Assembly (NCBI GenBank): GCA_018136815.1
Contig: CM030939.1
Location: 3,775,419 to 3,839,418 of the forward strand
From: Isochrysis galbana
Taxonomy: Eukaryota > Haptophyta > Isochrysidales > Isochrysidaceae
DNA length: 64,000 nt
Direction of reading: 5' to 3'
Program-made: the position numbers and the translations under genes
Shown: piece by piece, positions 32,101 through 39,365 of the stretch
How positions within the stretch are numbered: position 1 is the stretch's first letter
How the letters are laid out: each line of letters starts with the position of its first letter
The notes under the pieces: generated by a model
The model's input: only the letters and a program-made list of their open reading frames with translations
What the model was told of the DNA's origin: nothing
Databases searched by the model: none

Positions 32101-32426
32101 AGGCGCCACCTCAGGACGGCGTCTATATCGATGGCTTCTTCCTCGACGGCGCACGGTGGGATCGCGAGATGAGACTCCTAGCCGATTCACACCCGACGGT
32201 CATGCACGATACCTTGCCCGTGATACATTTCATCCCGGCACCCAATTTTCGGCGAGACGTGTCCGACTACGAGTGCCCCTTGTACAAGACTGCGGTTCGG
32301 GCCGGCGTGCTCTCAACCACGGGCCAGTCTACCAACTTTGTTGTGGCCGTCGACATACCGACTGATCGAACTCCGGACTACTGGGTTGCCATGGGCACGG
32401 CGATGTTGTGTGCGCTCGCTGAGTGA
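20136..32426 (+). CDS. Axonemal inner-arm dynein heavy chain (single-headed class, DNAH6-like)
   Basis: 4096 aa in one uninterrupted exon. The frame is open 246 bases upstream, but that part is CT-leader DNA, so I start at MEEGEPAAQ. The N-terminal tail and linker (about 1-1400) include FFKRYQVWKAHYSW and the conserved RFFFLSNDELLEILAQ. The AAA+ ring has P-loops at about residue 1431 (AAA1, GPAGTGKTES, with CSDQLDYKMMG and CLDEFNRIDIEVL), 1713 (AAA2, GPTGGGKTA), 2064 (AAA3, GHSGVGKSV) and 2417 (AAA4, GVGGSGKQS). The stalk coiled coil and microtubule-binding domain fall at about 2665-2940, then AAA5, AAA6 and the C-terminal domain (LPAFFFPQGFMTGILQ). RIDIEVL after Walker B and the total length suit single-headed inner-arm chains. 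VSRGLFGEHK and MRQRGDITDAEW point to the DNAH6 group, which needs a tree. The chain is an ATP-driven motor on axonemal doublets. Confidence 0.95.
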   Translation: MEEGEPAAQLSQRLYSYGPAAPGALVAKKPKLRPAGGLHPLPPAVPARRGPPLRTGLGQDAAHQPSAPNTELSSSAFGEMLASFGGGRKLASAVSAASLDAPDAEDQPPSPIPYAKLSREAAAARRALEVGNAAAAARFAAAQAEAEAVDGALSDHVAPTAPPKHDPYWFIQMLRTELHEHEFAYMNVTEQDGGVVDPYKLQIVPFSQVNPNDYYTISKEGVTHTKRVGKSEASEFTPLEQWEAERDKFHAVMQIPFFKRYQVWKAHYSWRHGIMREKKTACKTELERSLFFLDPVFGPALADVRKLCVNASTLKLHSISKAKAYKLSEFLAAQEEHKASTNVSLAEFFECVHERVASACDLALERFEEEAVDVQTTPRVSGKPGTAADAAAAAAVATDSASKGTDGVGRSFLQQAQLRSVCKRITSFIRMVDYVVLSTVHQLLMSSLRDLLAMFKGTPTGYVDAAAKVAALEAAEAAAEAAGRKFVKPEDAPLFEVDIYFDNDIAFEPARRDLALSIDSTVLGFVEMLRTQVGSLLSDSAFRKYTAPVINGRQDMVKPCEAMDIVALIEENDDYNTTVDGIRASFEEHFDEVLVYCRVLQPHKEIFFENRSFDARAGAEDHSLEDWQALLEKYGEQKRMFEAIESQATIGIFRGNTSRLKDVFLPSPERCLNELHGALPELAARRTAALLNETSHAHEVLSSTPSDVSSFVAFSEFLISTSEKQAEFNERGAAIQALYKLMSDFSVEVRGDDIASVKMLDSQLGSLSNLVAQVESGQEERTGHFTESIESSIAHLRTRATELFAESEDARIFDGETDLAEALELVAAIDEKFAEIKADSTRFAEYQEVLRAPVTRYDEVENLEVNLRLKRNLWNGISEWGQLVEQWNGAPFHELDTELMQKEVTKYAKVVSQCEKGLQTNTVLPLLKDKVDTFKALVPVVVAMRNDALKEHHWQSIEQAIDFEIERGENFTLGYLLELHVNEYRQEIEGISMAATQEKILEELLTKVDGMWKGLELVVNVYKEQKDVYVLGSVEDVLAVLEETQVLVQTILGSRFVGPLQKRVDEWDKKLRLFSDTLDEWLAVQRGWMYLESIFKAQDIQRQLPNEYKQFDQVNKIFLDLMRKTNNDPTALKCASTPKVLENLQKSNASLDRIQKNLEDYLEMKRAAFPRFFFLSNDELLEILAQARDPHAVQPHLIKCFDNIKTLDFGSSPTSIDISGMYSQEGERVSLGKNLKARGTVEQWLGYVEEAMVKSLREEMKRGLGEYEEQERLVWSKTHIAQVVLTVAMMNWCKEVEAVLHAPGDVVAGLEGYLGMAKGQLEDLARAVGGELTKLERKTLVALITGDVHNRDIVSTMINEEVDSPNSFTWAMQLRFYWEQDVDDTVVRQVNTRTLYGYEYQGALSRLVVTPLTDRCWMTLTGALHVGLGGAPAGPAGTGKTESVKDLAKGIGRQCVVFNCSDQLDYKMMGKLFSGVAQTGCWTCLDEFNRIDIEVLSVVAQQLLTIRQALLAKEDKFMFEGREIRLKPTEGVFITMNPGYAGRTELPDNLKALFRPVSMMVPDYALIAEIMLFAEGFLDARTLAQKMVKMYKLCSEQLSQQDHYDYGMRQVKSVLVMSGGVKRGNPDLTEDVCLIRAMCEANVPRFLAHDLPLFDGIIGDLYPNLVVPPVDYGLLQSASEEACLRAGLQVVDKFVTKVIELYQTFNVRFGVMTVGPTGGGKTACMKMLASAMTELHNSGTADSVFQPVNTYVFNPKCITMGELYGEVNALTQEWTDGIASTMIRNAVTLTTQNDDYQWVVFDGPVDALWIENMNTVLDDNMTLCLANGERIKLNTKMHMLFEVQDLAVASPATVSRCGMVYLPPENLGWKPCVQSWLQRYLYPAKEEGAPPLTAELCDHIMSLFSETIERGLAFTRTGLRELVPTVDSQLVDSLCAFFDSLLPLAKLDLSKPADEHKPTISNMYAFCFIWAVGGSIDDSHWPEFDELARELFAEHAQIPVAGDVHDYFLALPTPEFKPWKEIMSDFSYDPKTPFFSMLVPTVDTVRYSYLLERSLEVAKPMLFTGHSGVGKSVVIADLINRLVDGGSWASLPISFSAQTSARRTQESIESKLDKRKKTLLGPPPGKRMVMFVDDVNMPTLEEYGAAPPIELLRQFLDQGGFYDRHKLFWKDITDVVECCACGPPGGGRNALTPRYVRHHSVMVMPQPSADAMKRIFSSIVGGHLKLNGQAEIMSLTKPIVESTVDLYLTVLRELKPIPAKAHYTFNLRDVSKVVQGLLMVKATQIPSAEILTKLWCHESMRVFADRFIDDQDRHFFMDLVADYCKVQFKQQWTREDIFDGEVKLIFGDYTKPGTPREDRRYEMVTDSKKIAPLFESYLDEYNSENKEMRLVFFWDAIEHISRLCRVLRQPRGNAMLVGVGGSGKQSLTRFAAYVSEMKCFQIELTKGYGLNEFREDLKKLFFMTGCDGTPVVFLFADTQIVVESFVEDINNILNSGEVPNLFANDEWEKILREVRPHCKDAGIVETKDNIKAHFVHRVRENLHIVLAMSPVGNAFRVRCRMFPSLINCCTTDWFDKWPVEALQSVSYQFFEPLELGENREAILSGLCDMASNIHSSVQEMADTFFAEQKRRFYVTPKSFLELISLYLGALDEKRAEMDVGISRLSTGTQKLSETNALVQGMQEELAALQPELEQKTKETNVLIEQVTKDSKIAAEKKATVAIDEAAVKKTAEEVQAQADEAQADLDAAMPALASAVEALKSLNKNDITEIKGFKSPPPLVQKVMEAVCILLGAKPDWDSAKKVLSDSQFLQKLMDYDKDNIPPATIKKITGYYDDPEFAPEVVSKVSKAATSLCMWVRAMKVYDEVAKVVEPKRQQLAKSTAMLEAEKAKLKKVQDELAAVVANVEQLQATCDAAVAEKKRLTDAAETTSKRLVRAGKLTGGLADEGVRWAATVGELNIERTNLIGNVFLSAAFIAYLGFFTAPYRKILVEEWIGKCKDLDIPISENYTLVRSMGEPVKIRDWNIWGLPVDEYSTENGILATKGKRWPLAIDPQGQANKWMRNMEQKNNSKNVKGNDTTILRTLENAIRMGMPVILEDVGEELDPSLEPVLQKQIYKQGGRKLIRVGDSDVDYNDEFRFYMTTKLPNPHYLPEVCIKVTLINFTVTLEGLEDQLLGLVVREERPDLEKAKNNLVISLAADKKQLQELEDKILRLLSASEGNILDDEVLINTLSDSKVTSAVIQGRVREAEETEAQINETRLGYKPAATRGSILYFTIADLGIIGDMYQFSLDYFNALFLLCIQKSEKSSELQQRLLNIMEYASLTIYNNVSRGLFGEHKITFSFMITTAIMRQRGDITDAEWALFLVGAGIVDETTLPARPEHAEAAQWVLMCTIAERVEALRSLPTSFAKDSGAVWRPLIDTERPWDASLPEEFVGISGWHKLLVIKCFRTEKLVESVSEFIAGEMGRAYMEQTPLDLHEVFPDSRASVPLVFVLSTGADPMSTIIRYATDVGYLKRMHAISLGQGQGPIAASLIKDASTAGDWVVLQNCHLAKSWMPKLEKIVEGFAGSDSIHPDFRLWLTSMPAKYFPVPVLQASIKMTFEPPKGLRANLKGTWATITDKQWAECSKPRQWHKLLFGVAFFHAVVQERRKFGPLGWNIRYEFNGTDLEMSMETLRMFLDEQEEIPWDALLYVTGQINYGGRVTDDWDRRNLMVALRRFYCPGVLTDSFPFAPEGTAAAATYYSVPDGELSAVRDWVDRLPYDDPVTIFGLHPNAKITFERQETDKLLSTVTGIQPRLGGGGDGMSEEELVTALAEKLKGEVPEQLLRDDAGPETFALNEKGELNSLQIVLLAEMGRFNRLLKRVSSSLNDLGKAIKGLITMSADLDAMYGAMLKNQVPVLWSKVSYPSLKPLSSWIRDLQERVAFMRRWLLAGVAGMPCYTLPAFFFPQGFMTGILQMHARRYSIPIDSLTFSYNILEAETGAACEAPPQDGVYIDGFFLDGARWDREMRLLADSHPTVMHDTLPVIHFIPAPNFRRDVSDYECPLYKTAVRAGVLSTTGQSTNFVVAVDIPTDRTPDYWVAMGTAMLCALAE

Positions 32427-32735
32427 GCGAGCGAGAGCTAGCTAGTTATCCTGGGTACGTTGGTGTCCTCAAGGCGTCTCATGTAGAAAGGGCGGGGAAG
32501 GGGGTTCAATATATGTGTGTGAGCGCGTATGCCTTCGCACGGGGGCTCCATGTCCCATGTGAGTCAGCAATGAGGGTAATAGATTGAACGGGCGAGAGGA
32601 TGACTTGTTTTCGGTCGTCGGTTGTGAAGCGATCGAGGATCGGTTTCAAGTCATTTAGGTCGATTCTCAATAGTAGTAGTGTTTTTTGGCTGTCTGTCTA
32701 GGCATGTCTTGGCGGTTCTTTCTAGTCGAGTCGGC
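32427..32735. other. 3' flank of the dynein gene
   Basis: About 300 bp of GAGCGAGC, GTGTGTGAGCG and TAGTAGTAG-like simple sequence. No AATAAA signal and no gene are seen. Confidence 0.5.
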
Positions 32736-33265
32736 AACTAAGTTTATACTTAGTTCGCCCATGGGGGGCACGAGCCCCCCCCTCTCTCCACTCCTCCCCT
32801 GCCGTAGGGGAGGAACCACTCATGCTCCTGGCATGCCTGATGGCTGATGGCTTGCCAGGAGCACACTGCCATGCTGACCCATCCTCCTCCCCACATGCTC
32901 GCCTGAATCGCGCGTCCTAGCCCGGCGTGGCCAGCCCATCGCTCCAACCCCTCCTCCCCCCCTGGTCGACAGGCAGACAGGTGCAGACTGGGGGCCCCAG
33001 AGGCGCAGGAGCGCCAGCGAGGGAGAGGCAGGAGGCGGGGGAGGCCAGGGCCCAGCCCCAGCCTCCTCGCCTCCTCTGCCCCCTGGGCTGGCCTCCAGGG
33101 GCCTCCAGGGGCCGCCAGAGGGCAGCTGCAGGCCTGCCGCAGGCGCGCCATCGCGCGTGCCGCATGAGAGGGGAGAGAGCGCGCGGAGAAGGGGGTAGGC
33201 GGAGCGAGAGCTACCGAAAAATTGGTAAGTTTCGCGCCTGTTTACAGGATAAGTCGAGACAGAGT
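32736..33265 (+). repeat. Family A repeat, long copy
   Basis: It begins with the perfect hairpin AACTAAG-TTTATA-CTTAGTT (32,736-32,755), CGCCCATGGGGGG and CACGAGCCCCCC. It continues through GCCAGCGAGGGAGAGGCAGG, CCTCCAGGGGCCTCCAGGGG, CATCGCGCGTGCCGCA and TTTACAGGATAAGTCG. The inverted copy at 48,600-49,106 matches over nearly the whole length. Confidence 0.85.
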
Positions 33266-33306
33266 CCGCCGCCAGCCCGCCAGCCCGGGAGGCGTAGGAG
33301 GAAGGG

Positions 33307-33425
33307 GGGAACGGATCACCGGGGGGGGGGGGGGGGGGCGCGGGCCATCGGACCATATCTAAGCCCTTCACCCCTTTCCCCCTAGTAGTGTACGGGGGGA
33401 GCCGCCTGATGGCGGGCCCAATCGG
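33307..33425 (+). repeat. Dispersed repeat R3, copy 2
   Basis: Counterpart of 18,003-18,130, with an expanded G tract (about G20 near 33,320). 33,426-33,824 downstream holds no gene that I recognise. Confidence 0.75.
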
Positions 33426-33824
33426 CGGTGCACGCGCCAGGCGCGCCTCCGCGGTACCGCCCGAAACTGACATGCGGCCTCTTCATCTTCTCGGCACGTC
33501 TCTTTTAAAGTTAGTATGGGGGGAGGGAGTGGTGCTCGACAAAACTCTTTCCGACCATGCGGCGTGACGTGCGAGCGGCCGTGCACAGCGCACCGCCGCC
33601 GTGCTTGTAGCAGCGCATCTTGCCACCGTTGGACGCAGTCCCACCGAGGTGAGAAGTTTCGTGGGTGCTCCATGGATTCAGGACATTGGAGGGTGTGTGT
33701 TACTCTTGGGTTGCGGCGGCCTGCTGCGCTCCCCCCCCCCATGTGTTCGGCATAGGAGAGGTAGAGCGCTAGTATATGAAATATAAAAAGAATGATGAGT
33801 ACATCCAGCTGCTTAGAAGCTTTT

Positions 33825-35105
33825 TCATGGAGGGGAGTCAAACTTAAGCCTTGGGCGGAAGGGCACCACTTTCGCCACGGTGAGCTCTATGGCCGCAATC
33901 GCTCTCGCATTCGCGTACTCTGGATGGAGGAAAAGGCATGCCGGGCCGTTCAGACATACGCCCGGGATCTTCTTGTGCGGATGCAGGTGGCAGCGGATCG
34001 TGCACTTATTGTCGATCCACGCGCCCGGAACGTCGTGTGAGAGATTGCAACGCACTCCGCGTTTGTTCCTGAGGCACAGCCCCTGTGTGAAGCGCGCACA
34101 TTGTTTGGGAGGGCCCTTCCCCAGAGCCTCGTGCGCCGATTTCGGGCGTGGGTTGAGCCGTTGTGCTTCGTTCCGTGCGCGGCGCTTTGCCGCCTCTTGT
34201 TCGCATTCGCAGATGCGGGCTGAGTTGGGGAGGCCCTTTGCTACCTCCGGCCGCCAGCCTTTGCAGCCACGTAGGCTGCCATGGATCATTAGCTTGTGAG
34301 GCGATTGGATGTTAGCTGGCATGCTGATCTCTTTGCACGCCCGCACGGCGTAGTTTACCGGGATCGTTTTCCCGTCGATCAGAAGCAGCAACTTTCGAGG
34401 AAAGCTCCCGTCGAGAAACGAGCCTTGGCCCGCTGAGACATAAAGATGCCAACGGGTCGAATAGGCCGCCTTGGACACGAACGTGCCTGCTTCGCCTTCG
34501 AGGTTCATGCGTTCTCGGTTGCCCTTCAAGAAGGTGAGCCCTACTTTTTCGATTGCCAGGATGATTGCGCTCAGGCTGATTTGGGCTGCTTGTGCCAGGC
34601 CTTCGGCCTCGATGACCAAGTGCGCCGCAACGTCTTGGAGGGCGTTGTATAGCGCTTTGCGTGACGTAGCGCCTTTCTTATTGATCTTTTCGTCAATGGA
34701 GTCCACTTGGACGCGGACCGAGATGTCGGTTTGGTTGATGCGGAGCGTGGTGATGTCGCCATAGCGTTCCCTGAATTGTTGCGCGCAGTCTTCATTGACA
34801 GCGATGTGCCATGGTCCGCGAATGGAGCGGGCCCAAAAGTCCGGCTCCGGGTCGACTCCTTCGAGCTCCAAAAGGAGCTCTACAATTGCGGCGTAGACCG
34901 TGGCGTCTAGGAAAGTGTAGTCGCCCTCTTGGTGGAAGGACAGTTCGAAGTTTGCGTCTGAGTCCATGGTGCCTTGCTCCTCATCCGAGGGCGGCTCCTG
35001 AATGGCAGGGGCGGTCGGGGGTGGTGAGGCGGTGAGTGCGTCTGTGTGCGTGGTGGGTATGGCGGCGTAGTGTGCGCCCCAAGGCGCATCCAAGCAGTCT
35101 CTCAT
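33825..35105 (-). CDS. Non-LTR retrotransposon ORF1-like protein with two CCCH zinc fingers
   Basis: 426 aa, uninterrupted; MDSDANFELS about 46 residues in is an alternative start. The central region is globular (LEGVDPEPDFWARSIRG, RLNPRPKSAHEAL). The C-terminus has two Cys/His clusters of CCCH type: CARFTQGLCLRNKRGVRC with a downstream His, and CHLHPHKKIPGVC-x5-C-x3-H. Such RNA-binding ORF1 proteins accompany LINE-type reverse transcriptases in algae. An RT fragment of LINE type lies on the same strand at 38,600-39,365, and an A' repeat module directly precedes both, so they may be parts of one element family. The retroelement assignment is inference; a host CCCH protein is the alternative. 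Confidence 0.5.
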   Translation of the reverse strand: MRDCLDAPWGAHYAAIPTTHTDALTASPPPTAPAIQEPPSDEEQGTMDSDANFELSFHQEGDYTFLDATVYAAIVELLLELEGVDPEPDFWARSIRGPWHIAVNEDCAQQFRERYGDITTLRINQTDISVRVQVDSIDEKINKKGATSRKALYNALQDVAAHLVIEAEGLAQAAQISLSAIILAIEKVGLTFLKGNRERMNLEGEAGTFVSKAAYSTRWHLYVSAGQGSFLDGSFPRKLLLLIDGKTIPVNYAVRACKEISMPANIQSPHKLMIHGSLRGCKGWRPEVAKGLPNSARICECEQEAAKRRARNEAQRLNPRPKSAHEALGKGPPKQCARFTQGLCLRNKRGVRCNLSHDVPGAWIDNKCTIRCHLHPHKKIPGVCLNGPACLFLHPEYANARAIAAIELTVAKVVPFRPRLKFDSPP

Positions 35106-35107
35106 TT

Positions 35108-35406
35108 GTGGGGTTTTGTGCTGAGCTATGAGCTATTGGTGGGTCAGTGTCCATGTGCGCTTTGCTGGTGGGCCTGTGACCCACCATGGGGTGGGCCAGC
35201 ATGGCTGCCTTCCTTGGTGTGGCCGGGGCCACGGGCCGTGCGGCGCGACCGGGGTCGCGCTCACCTGCTCGGCCTCTGCGGGCGGACGCGGTCGCTTCGC
35301 CAGCGACAGCTCCATGGGTGCTGGGGGGGCGCCCGCGGCGGGGGCGGCCCGAAGGAGAGGTGGGGAGCGGCGCCGCGCTCCATAGCAACCAACTATAAAG
35401 TTAGTT
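35108..35406 (-). repeat. Repeat module A', copy upstream of the ORF1-like gene
   Basis: On the minus strand it starts with the hairpin AACTAAC-TTTATA-GTTGGTT (35,387-35,406) and then CTATGGAGCGCGG. It contains a frame reading AKRPRPPAEAEQVSATPV and HGPWPRPH, with the donor-like GAGCAGGTGAGC. The arms carry a G-to-C change and its compensating C-to-G change relative to the 7,076 copy. 35,407-35,746 beyond the hairpin shows no recognisable gene. Confidence 0.8.
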
Positions 35407-35746
35407 GTGACACCGCCGTAGTAGCGGTACCACTGAATAAGAGGTTGGCGGTATTTTTCATACTCGGGGGGCGGGCAGCTGCTGCCTCGCCAGTCGGGGG
35501 GGGACCCGGCACGTACAACCAGCCACACCGACACTATTGATAGCGAATGACCATGCCAAACAATCGCCACCGCGATATCGCCGCTGGCATTGACTATCAG
35601 ACTCTTGCTCCCTCGCTGAAAGTTGGTATGAAATAAGCTCTGAAAAGGGCAGAAGAAGGAACTCGTTGGACTGTGAGCCTGCGTAGGTGCCCGCTCTCAC
35701 CCTCCCTTGGGTTTTGGTTTCCCCTCATTGTGTCAAATATCACGTC

Positions 35747-36646
35747 TCATTTCATCCCGATGCAAGTTCCTTTCGCTCCTTCAAGAACCTCAGCATCATT
35801 CAACATAGCCGTTCTCGAGCATGCAGCAAGACACGACACAGCGCGTGCATCCGCCTCATCTTCCGGAGTTGGTGGAACCCCAAATTGGAATCGACACTCG
35901 AGCGTCTCATAGTCAGGAATCATGCGCATTGGGACGCTCATATCGTTGTTGAAGAAGTCCTGGGTCGGCATTTTGCAGCAGTTGACACAAATGGATGCAC
36001 ACCCCGACTCTTCTAGGTAGCGACAGCGATGTACGAGCAGCTGCTGGCCGTCCCCGTTGCCGATCATGGCATCAATCAGGTTGTCTTTTCCCACCCCGCG
36101 GGCGAGCTCACCGGCATCGAGCCGCTGCAGCGAGCATGGCCCCATAAGCCATTGTGCAGCCCACCACGTTACCCACGCGTTCAGCTTGGCTGAAAAGGCG
36201 GGAAAAGGGCGAGCGAAGAGGACACCGAACCAATGGAGCAGGCCAACGCTCCCCTCTGGCGCTCCTGGTGGCCAGTTTGGGAACAGTGAGCGAAGCACGC
36301 GTCGCGAGGCGGCACGCGCCGTGTCGGCGGTGTTGTCAGCTCCAGCGAGCTCACGTGATAGAGAGATAATCGATTCATACCGACTAGCCCGTTCGCCCAG
36401 CTTCCAGGCCCCTACCTTCCTCCGCTCCCTCTCCCTCTCCCCCTCTCTCCTCGATCTCTCCGCCTCATCCGTCATCGCCTGCAGGAACCTCCTCTCGAGG
36501 AGGCCGTCGAGCAGAGGGCCAAGCGGGCCGCTTGACTCCCCGGTTCGCCACTTATACCGCTCGTCCGCCCCCGCCGGTGGCCACACCGGCCGCGGCCGCA
36601 ACGTGGGCAGCAGAGCCGAGGAGAGCAGCAGCGCCGTCGAGAGCAT
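35747..36646 (-). CDS. Beta-carotene isomerase D27-like protein (DUF4033 family)
   Basis: 299 aa, intronless. The N-terminus (MLSTALLLSSALLPTL) is hydrophobic and could be a signal or plastid-targeting sequence. The C-terminal half carries the family signature: WLMGPCSL (167-173), HRCRYLEESGCASIC (206-220), NCCKMPTQDFF (222-232), and PDYETLECRFQFGVPP. Conserved cysteines C208, C216, C220, C223/C224 and C251 probably help bind iron. In land plants D27 isomerises the C-9 double bond of all-trans beta-carotene in plastids as the first strigolactone step; algae carry several paralogues of less certain function. The start is supported by the preceding TATA-like box. Gln/Glu/Arg-rich residues 60-80 form an unusual charged insertion. 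I am confident of the family, not of the substrate. Confidence 0.85.
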   Translation of the reverse strand: MLSTALLLSSALLPTLRPRPVWPPAGADERYKWRTGESSGPLGPLLDGLLERRFLQAMTDEAERSRREGERERERRKVGAWKLGERASRYESIISLSRELAGADNTADTARAASRRVLRSLFPNWPPGAPEGSVGLLHWFGVLFARPFPAFSAKLNAWVTWWAAQWLMGPCSLQRLDAGELARGVGKDNLIDAMIGNGDGQQLLVHRCRYLEESGCASICVNCCKMPTQDFFNNDMSVPMRMIPDYETLECRFQFGVPPTPEDEADARAVSCLAACSRTAMLNDAEVLEGAKGTCIGMK

Positions 36647-36685
36647 CGCGCTGCACGCTGCCCGCCGACCGCCGCCTCGTCCTCG

Positions 36686-36695
36686 CTTTTAATAG
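36686..36695 (-). promoter_or_regulatory. TATA-like box of the D27-like gene
   Basis: The minus strand reads CTATTAAAAG about 40-50 bases upstream of ATG 36,646, in an otherwise GC-rich promoter. The short spacing supports the chosen start codon. Confidence 0.4.
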
Positions 36696-36999
36696 TTCGC
36701 ACTACACTAGCTTAGAGCTCTCGTCAGAGTTTTATTGTTGTGTTAGTATAACCTTAGTGCTGCGGGACCGAAGCCCTTCGACGGCAACGGAGCCCCTACC
36801 CCGCGATGGGGGTGTGCGCGGTTGGCGCATGGCTCGTCCGGTGTATGTGGCTAGGAATGCTAGCTAACAAGATGTCATACGACGCTATAAGTTCTAACGT
36901 GGTACAAAAAAAAAACCTTTTAATACTCTCGCCTCGCGCGCGGCACTGAGATCTATCTTCGTAGCCACGCTCCTTCCCACCTCGCTCCCCACTACCCGC

Positions 37000-38595
37000 C
37001 TTGCGGCTCCTCCCCTTGTGCTCTACTTAGGGGCTCAGGTTGTTGGGGGGAGTTGGGTTGGATCGGGTGCACTTGTCCCCAGCGAATGTTCTCGCCTTTC
37101 TCCTGTGTCACTGGGTGGCCTGTTTATGTTTATTTCTGTTGCGGGTAGGGGGGGTTGCCCGTTCCCCCTCGCACGTCCCCGTTCATTAGGTCCCCTTCGC
37201 GTGACCCCCTCCTCGCCGCCTCGCCCCGTTTCCCCCTCTTTGCATCGCGTTCCTTCTCCCGCCATCGGTTCCTTTTCCCCCCCGTCCCCCTTTCGTTCTT
37301 TGTTGTCACGCTCCGACCCCCTTTTCCCGCGTCGGCCCACTGGGCCCGCCCCCTCTCTCTCTCCCCTTCCCCGTTCTCTCCCCGAGTGCCTCCTTGAGTT
37401 TCCGGCCCCGTTTCATCCCTCTCTCTTCCCGCGTCTTTTCCCTTCCCGGTGTTTACTTTTCCCGTGAGTGTCCCCCCCCCTTTGTTCTTACGTCTCGCGA
37501 TCAGCGCCACCGCTCGAGCGCTCCTGTCCCCTTCTCGTCTGCCTGTGCTCTCCGTGCTCGTCACGCCCGTCCTCATGCTGCCCGAGGCCGAACCCTCGGT
37601 CTCGCCCTCGGCCGCACGTGCCCTCCCCGATCCTGTCTCTCCGTCTCCTGTGCCCCCTCCCATTTGTACCTCACATGTTAATGTCATGCACAGCCCTTCC
37701 ACACCAACATGCACAGCAGCCACAGCCCCTCATCACTCATCACACACACATGGTAGCGGAGGCGTGTCGTCCACGCCTTCCCACCCAGCACCGCCCTCCC
37801 ACGACCCTGCCGCCGACGCTCCCAACCTGCCAACACTCGACCAGCCCATGCCCTCTCACACCACCCAACAGCATCAACACCCACAGTCCAATCAACCACA
37901 CCACCCAGCTCCCCCCACCGCCACGCCAGCTCAGCCCCTGTTCTACTCCCCCTTCCCGCACCTTACCACGCCCTCCTGTCCCCCACCCTACCCACCCTAC
38001 CCCTCCTACCCGCCCCCGCCACCCCCAACCTCCGCAAGCTTGCCCTCCCTCTCTCCTGCTCATCCCTTTCCCTCCATCCCAATGACACAACATCTCACCG
38101 CTCACCCACCGCAGCCATATCACCCGCACCATCCCTCCCCCTACAACCCGTGCGAGACCACCCCGCTCATCAACTCCAACCTCTACCGCCCTCCCCCGAA
38201 CGCAGCCCCGCCTCCCTCGCCCCTCCTCCAACTCTATAGCCACCACCCGCCTCAGCCTAACCTTTTCTTTCCCACCGCCGCCCAACCATCGCCCCTCACC
38301 ACCTCCCATCCCGCGCCCGAAGCCTACCTCGTCGACGCGATTGCCCGCCGCCTCCTCCAGCTCCACACATCCCACCCCGCGCACCCCGTTCCCTCCCAAC
38401 CTCCTCCCCTTGCTCCCTTCTCGCCGCCGCCGACTCCACCACCCACAGCTCCTTACTCCCGTTCGCCGCCTGTCCCATCGCCCGCACCACCGCCACCGCC
38501 GCCACCGCCTCCGCCGCCTCCGCCACCGCCGCCGCCGCCCCCCCCCCACCGCCTCCGCCGCCGCCGCCGACCCGCCCCCCGGCCGCTCCGCGCCG
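37000..38595 (+). other. 1.6-kb pyrimidine-rich, C-rich tract with Pro/His/Ser-rich frame
   Basis: The + strand is almost entirely C/T/A with few purine runs. A 391-aa frame (37,449-38,624) is Pro/His/Ser/Thr-rich and ends in a (CCGCCACCGCC) Pro-coding run next to the RT fragment. It could be a low-complexity protein, but no domain is visible and adjacent frames are open too, as expected of biased DNA. The region resembles 18.4-19.85 kb in composition. Confidence 0.5.
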
Positions 38596-38599
38596 CCCG

Positions 38600-39365
38600 C
38601 CATGTAGTTGGTGGCCGGCATTAATTTTGCCACCTTGTCGTCGATTTTATCGGCTAGCTTCGACCAAAATGGTTTGAGCGCTTCTGGAGCGCCAAGCGGG
38701 ACGCCCAAGATCGTTAGGTATTCGTCGTCGCTTATCCAGTTAAACTTTCGCATGTCCCATGGGGGCCTCCGGAGCCTTTGAGATCCCATCCTTATTCCCT
38801 GGAATTTGCTTGCGTTTGTCTTTCCCCCCGTAGCTTTCTCGTGTAAGTCTACCCAATGCAACGACCTCTGAAGGTTTTTATAATCTCGTGCTATCAGCGC
38901 CGTGTCGTCGGCGAACTGGCTTATTTTTAGGTTGTATCCATTGAGTTCGACTCCGCTTATGTCCTCGTCTCCGTTGATGGCTCGGGTGAGCGCTTCCGCG
39001 GTGAGGAGAAAGGTGAGTGGAGATAGCGGGCAGCCTTGCGGCATACCGCTCCCCACGGTGAAAGGGTAGCTACGCCCGCCGTTTGTCTTGATCGTGCGTA
39101 TCGGCCGGGCTTCTTCACTCGTAAGTGCTTTCGCTAGTGTTCGGAAGTCGGGTCCGAAGTTAAGGAGTTCGAGGGCAAGATGGTAGAATTCCCAGCTTAC
39201 CCTGTCGAAGGCTTTTTCCCAGTCGAGGGCTAACAGGAGTCCGGGATCTCCGGCCTCATCTAGGTAAGCCCTGGTTAGCTGGAGAAGGTGTGTGGCTTCG
39301 CTGATGAGTCTCCTCGGTACGAAGCCGAGCTGGTTTTCCGATATTATTTTGCCTATACCCGGTCT
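38600..39365 (-). pseudogene. LINE-type (non-LTR) reverse transcriptase fragment
   Basis: About 255 aa in a continuous frame: IISENQLGFVPRRLI, catalytic LALDWEKAFDRVSW, SGMPQGCPLSPLTF, ISQFADDTALIA (the FADD version of the catalytic box) and LTILGVPLG. Endonuclease, thumb/connection and C-terminal parts are missing, so the fragment is not autonomous. Its 5' side joins an A' module in frame at about 39,365, and its 3' side ends abruptly in the pyrimidine-rich tract at about 38,600. Both borders look like rearrangement or template-switch junctions. Confidence 0.9.

Noticed and set aside
37740-38600. C-terminal 280-odd residues of the minus-strand frame that contains the RT
   Set aside because: This is the antisense of the pyrimidine-rich tract; it is Gly/Arg/Val low complexity, and the RT homology stops at about 38,600.
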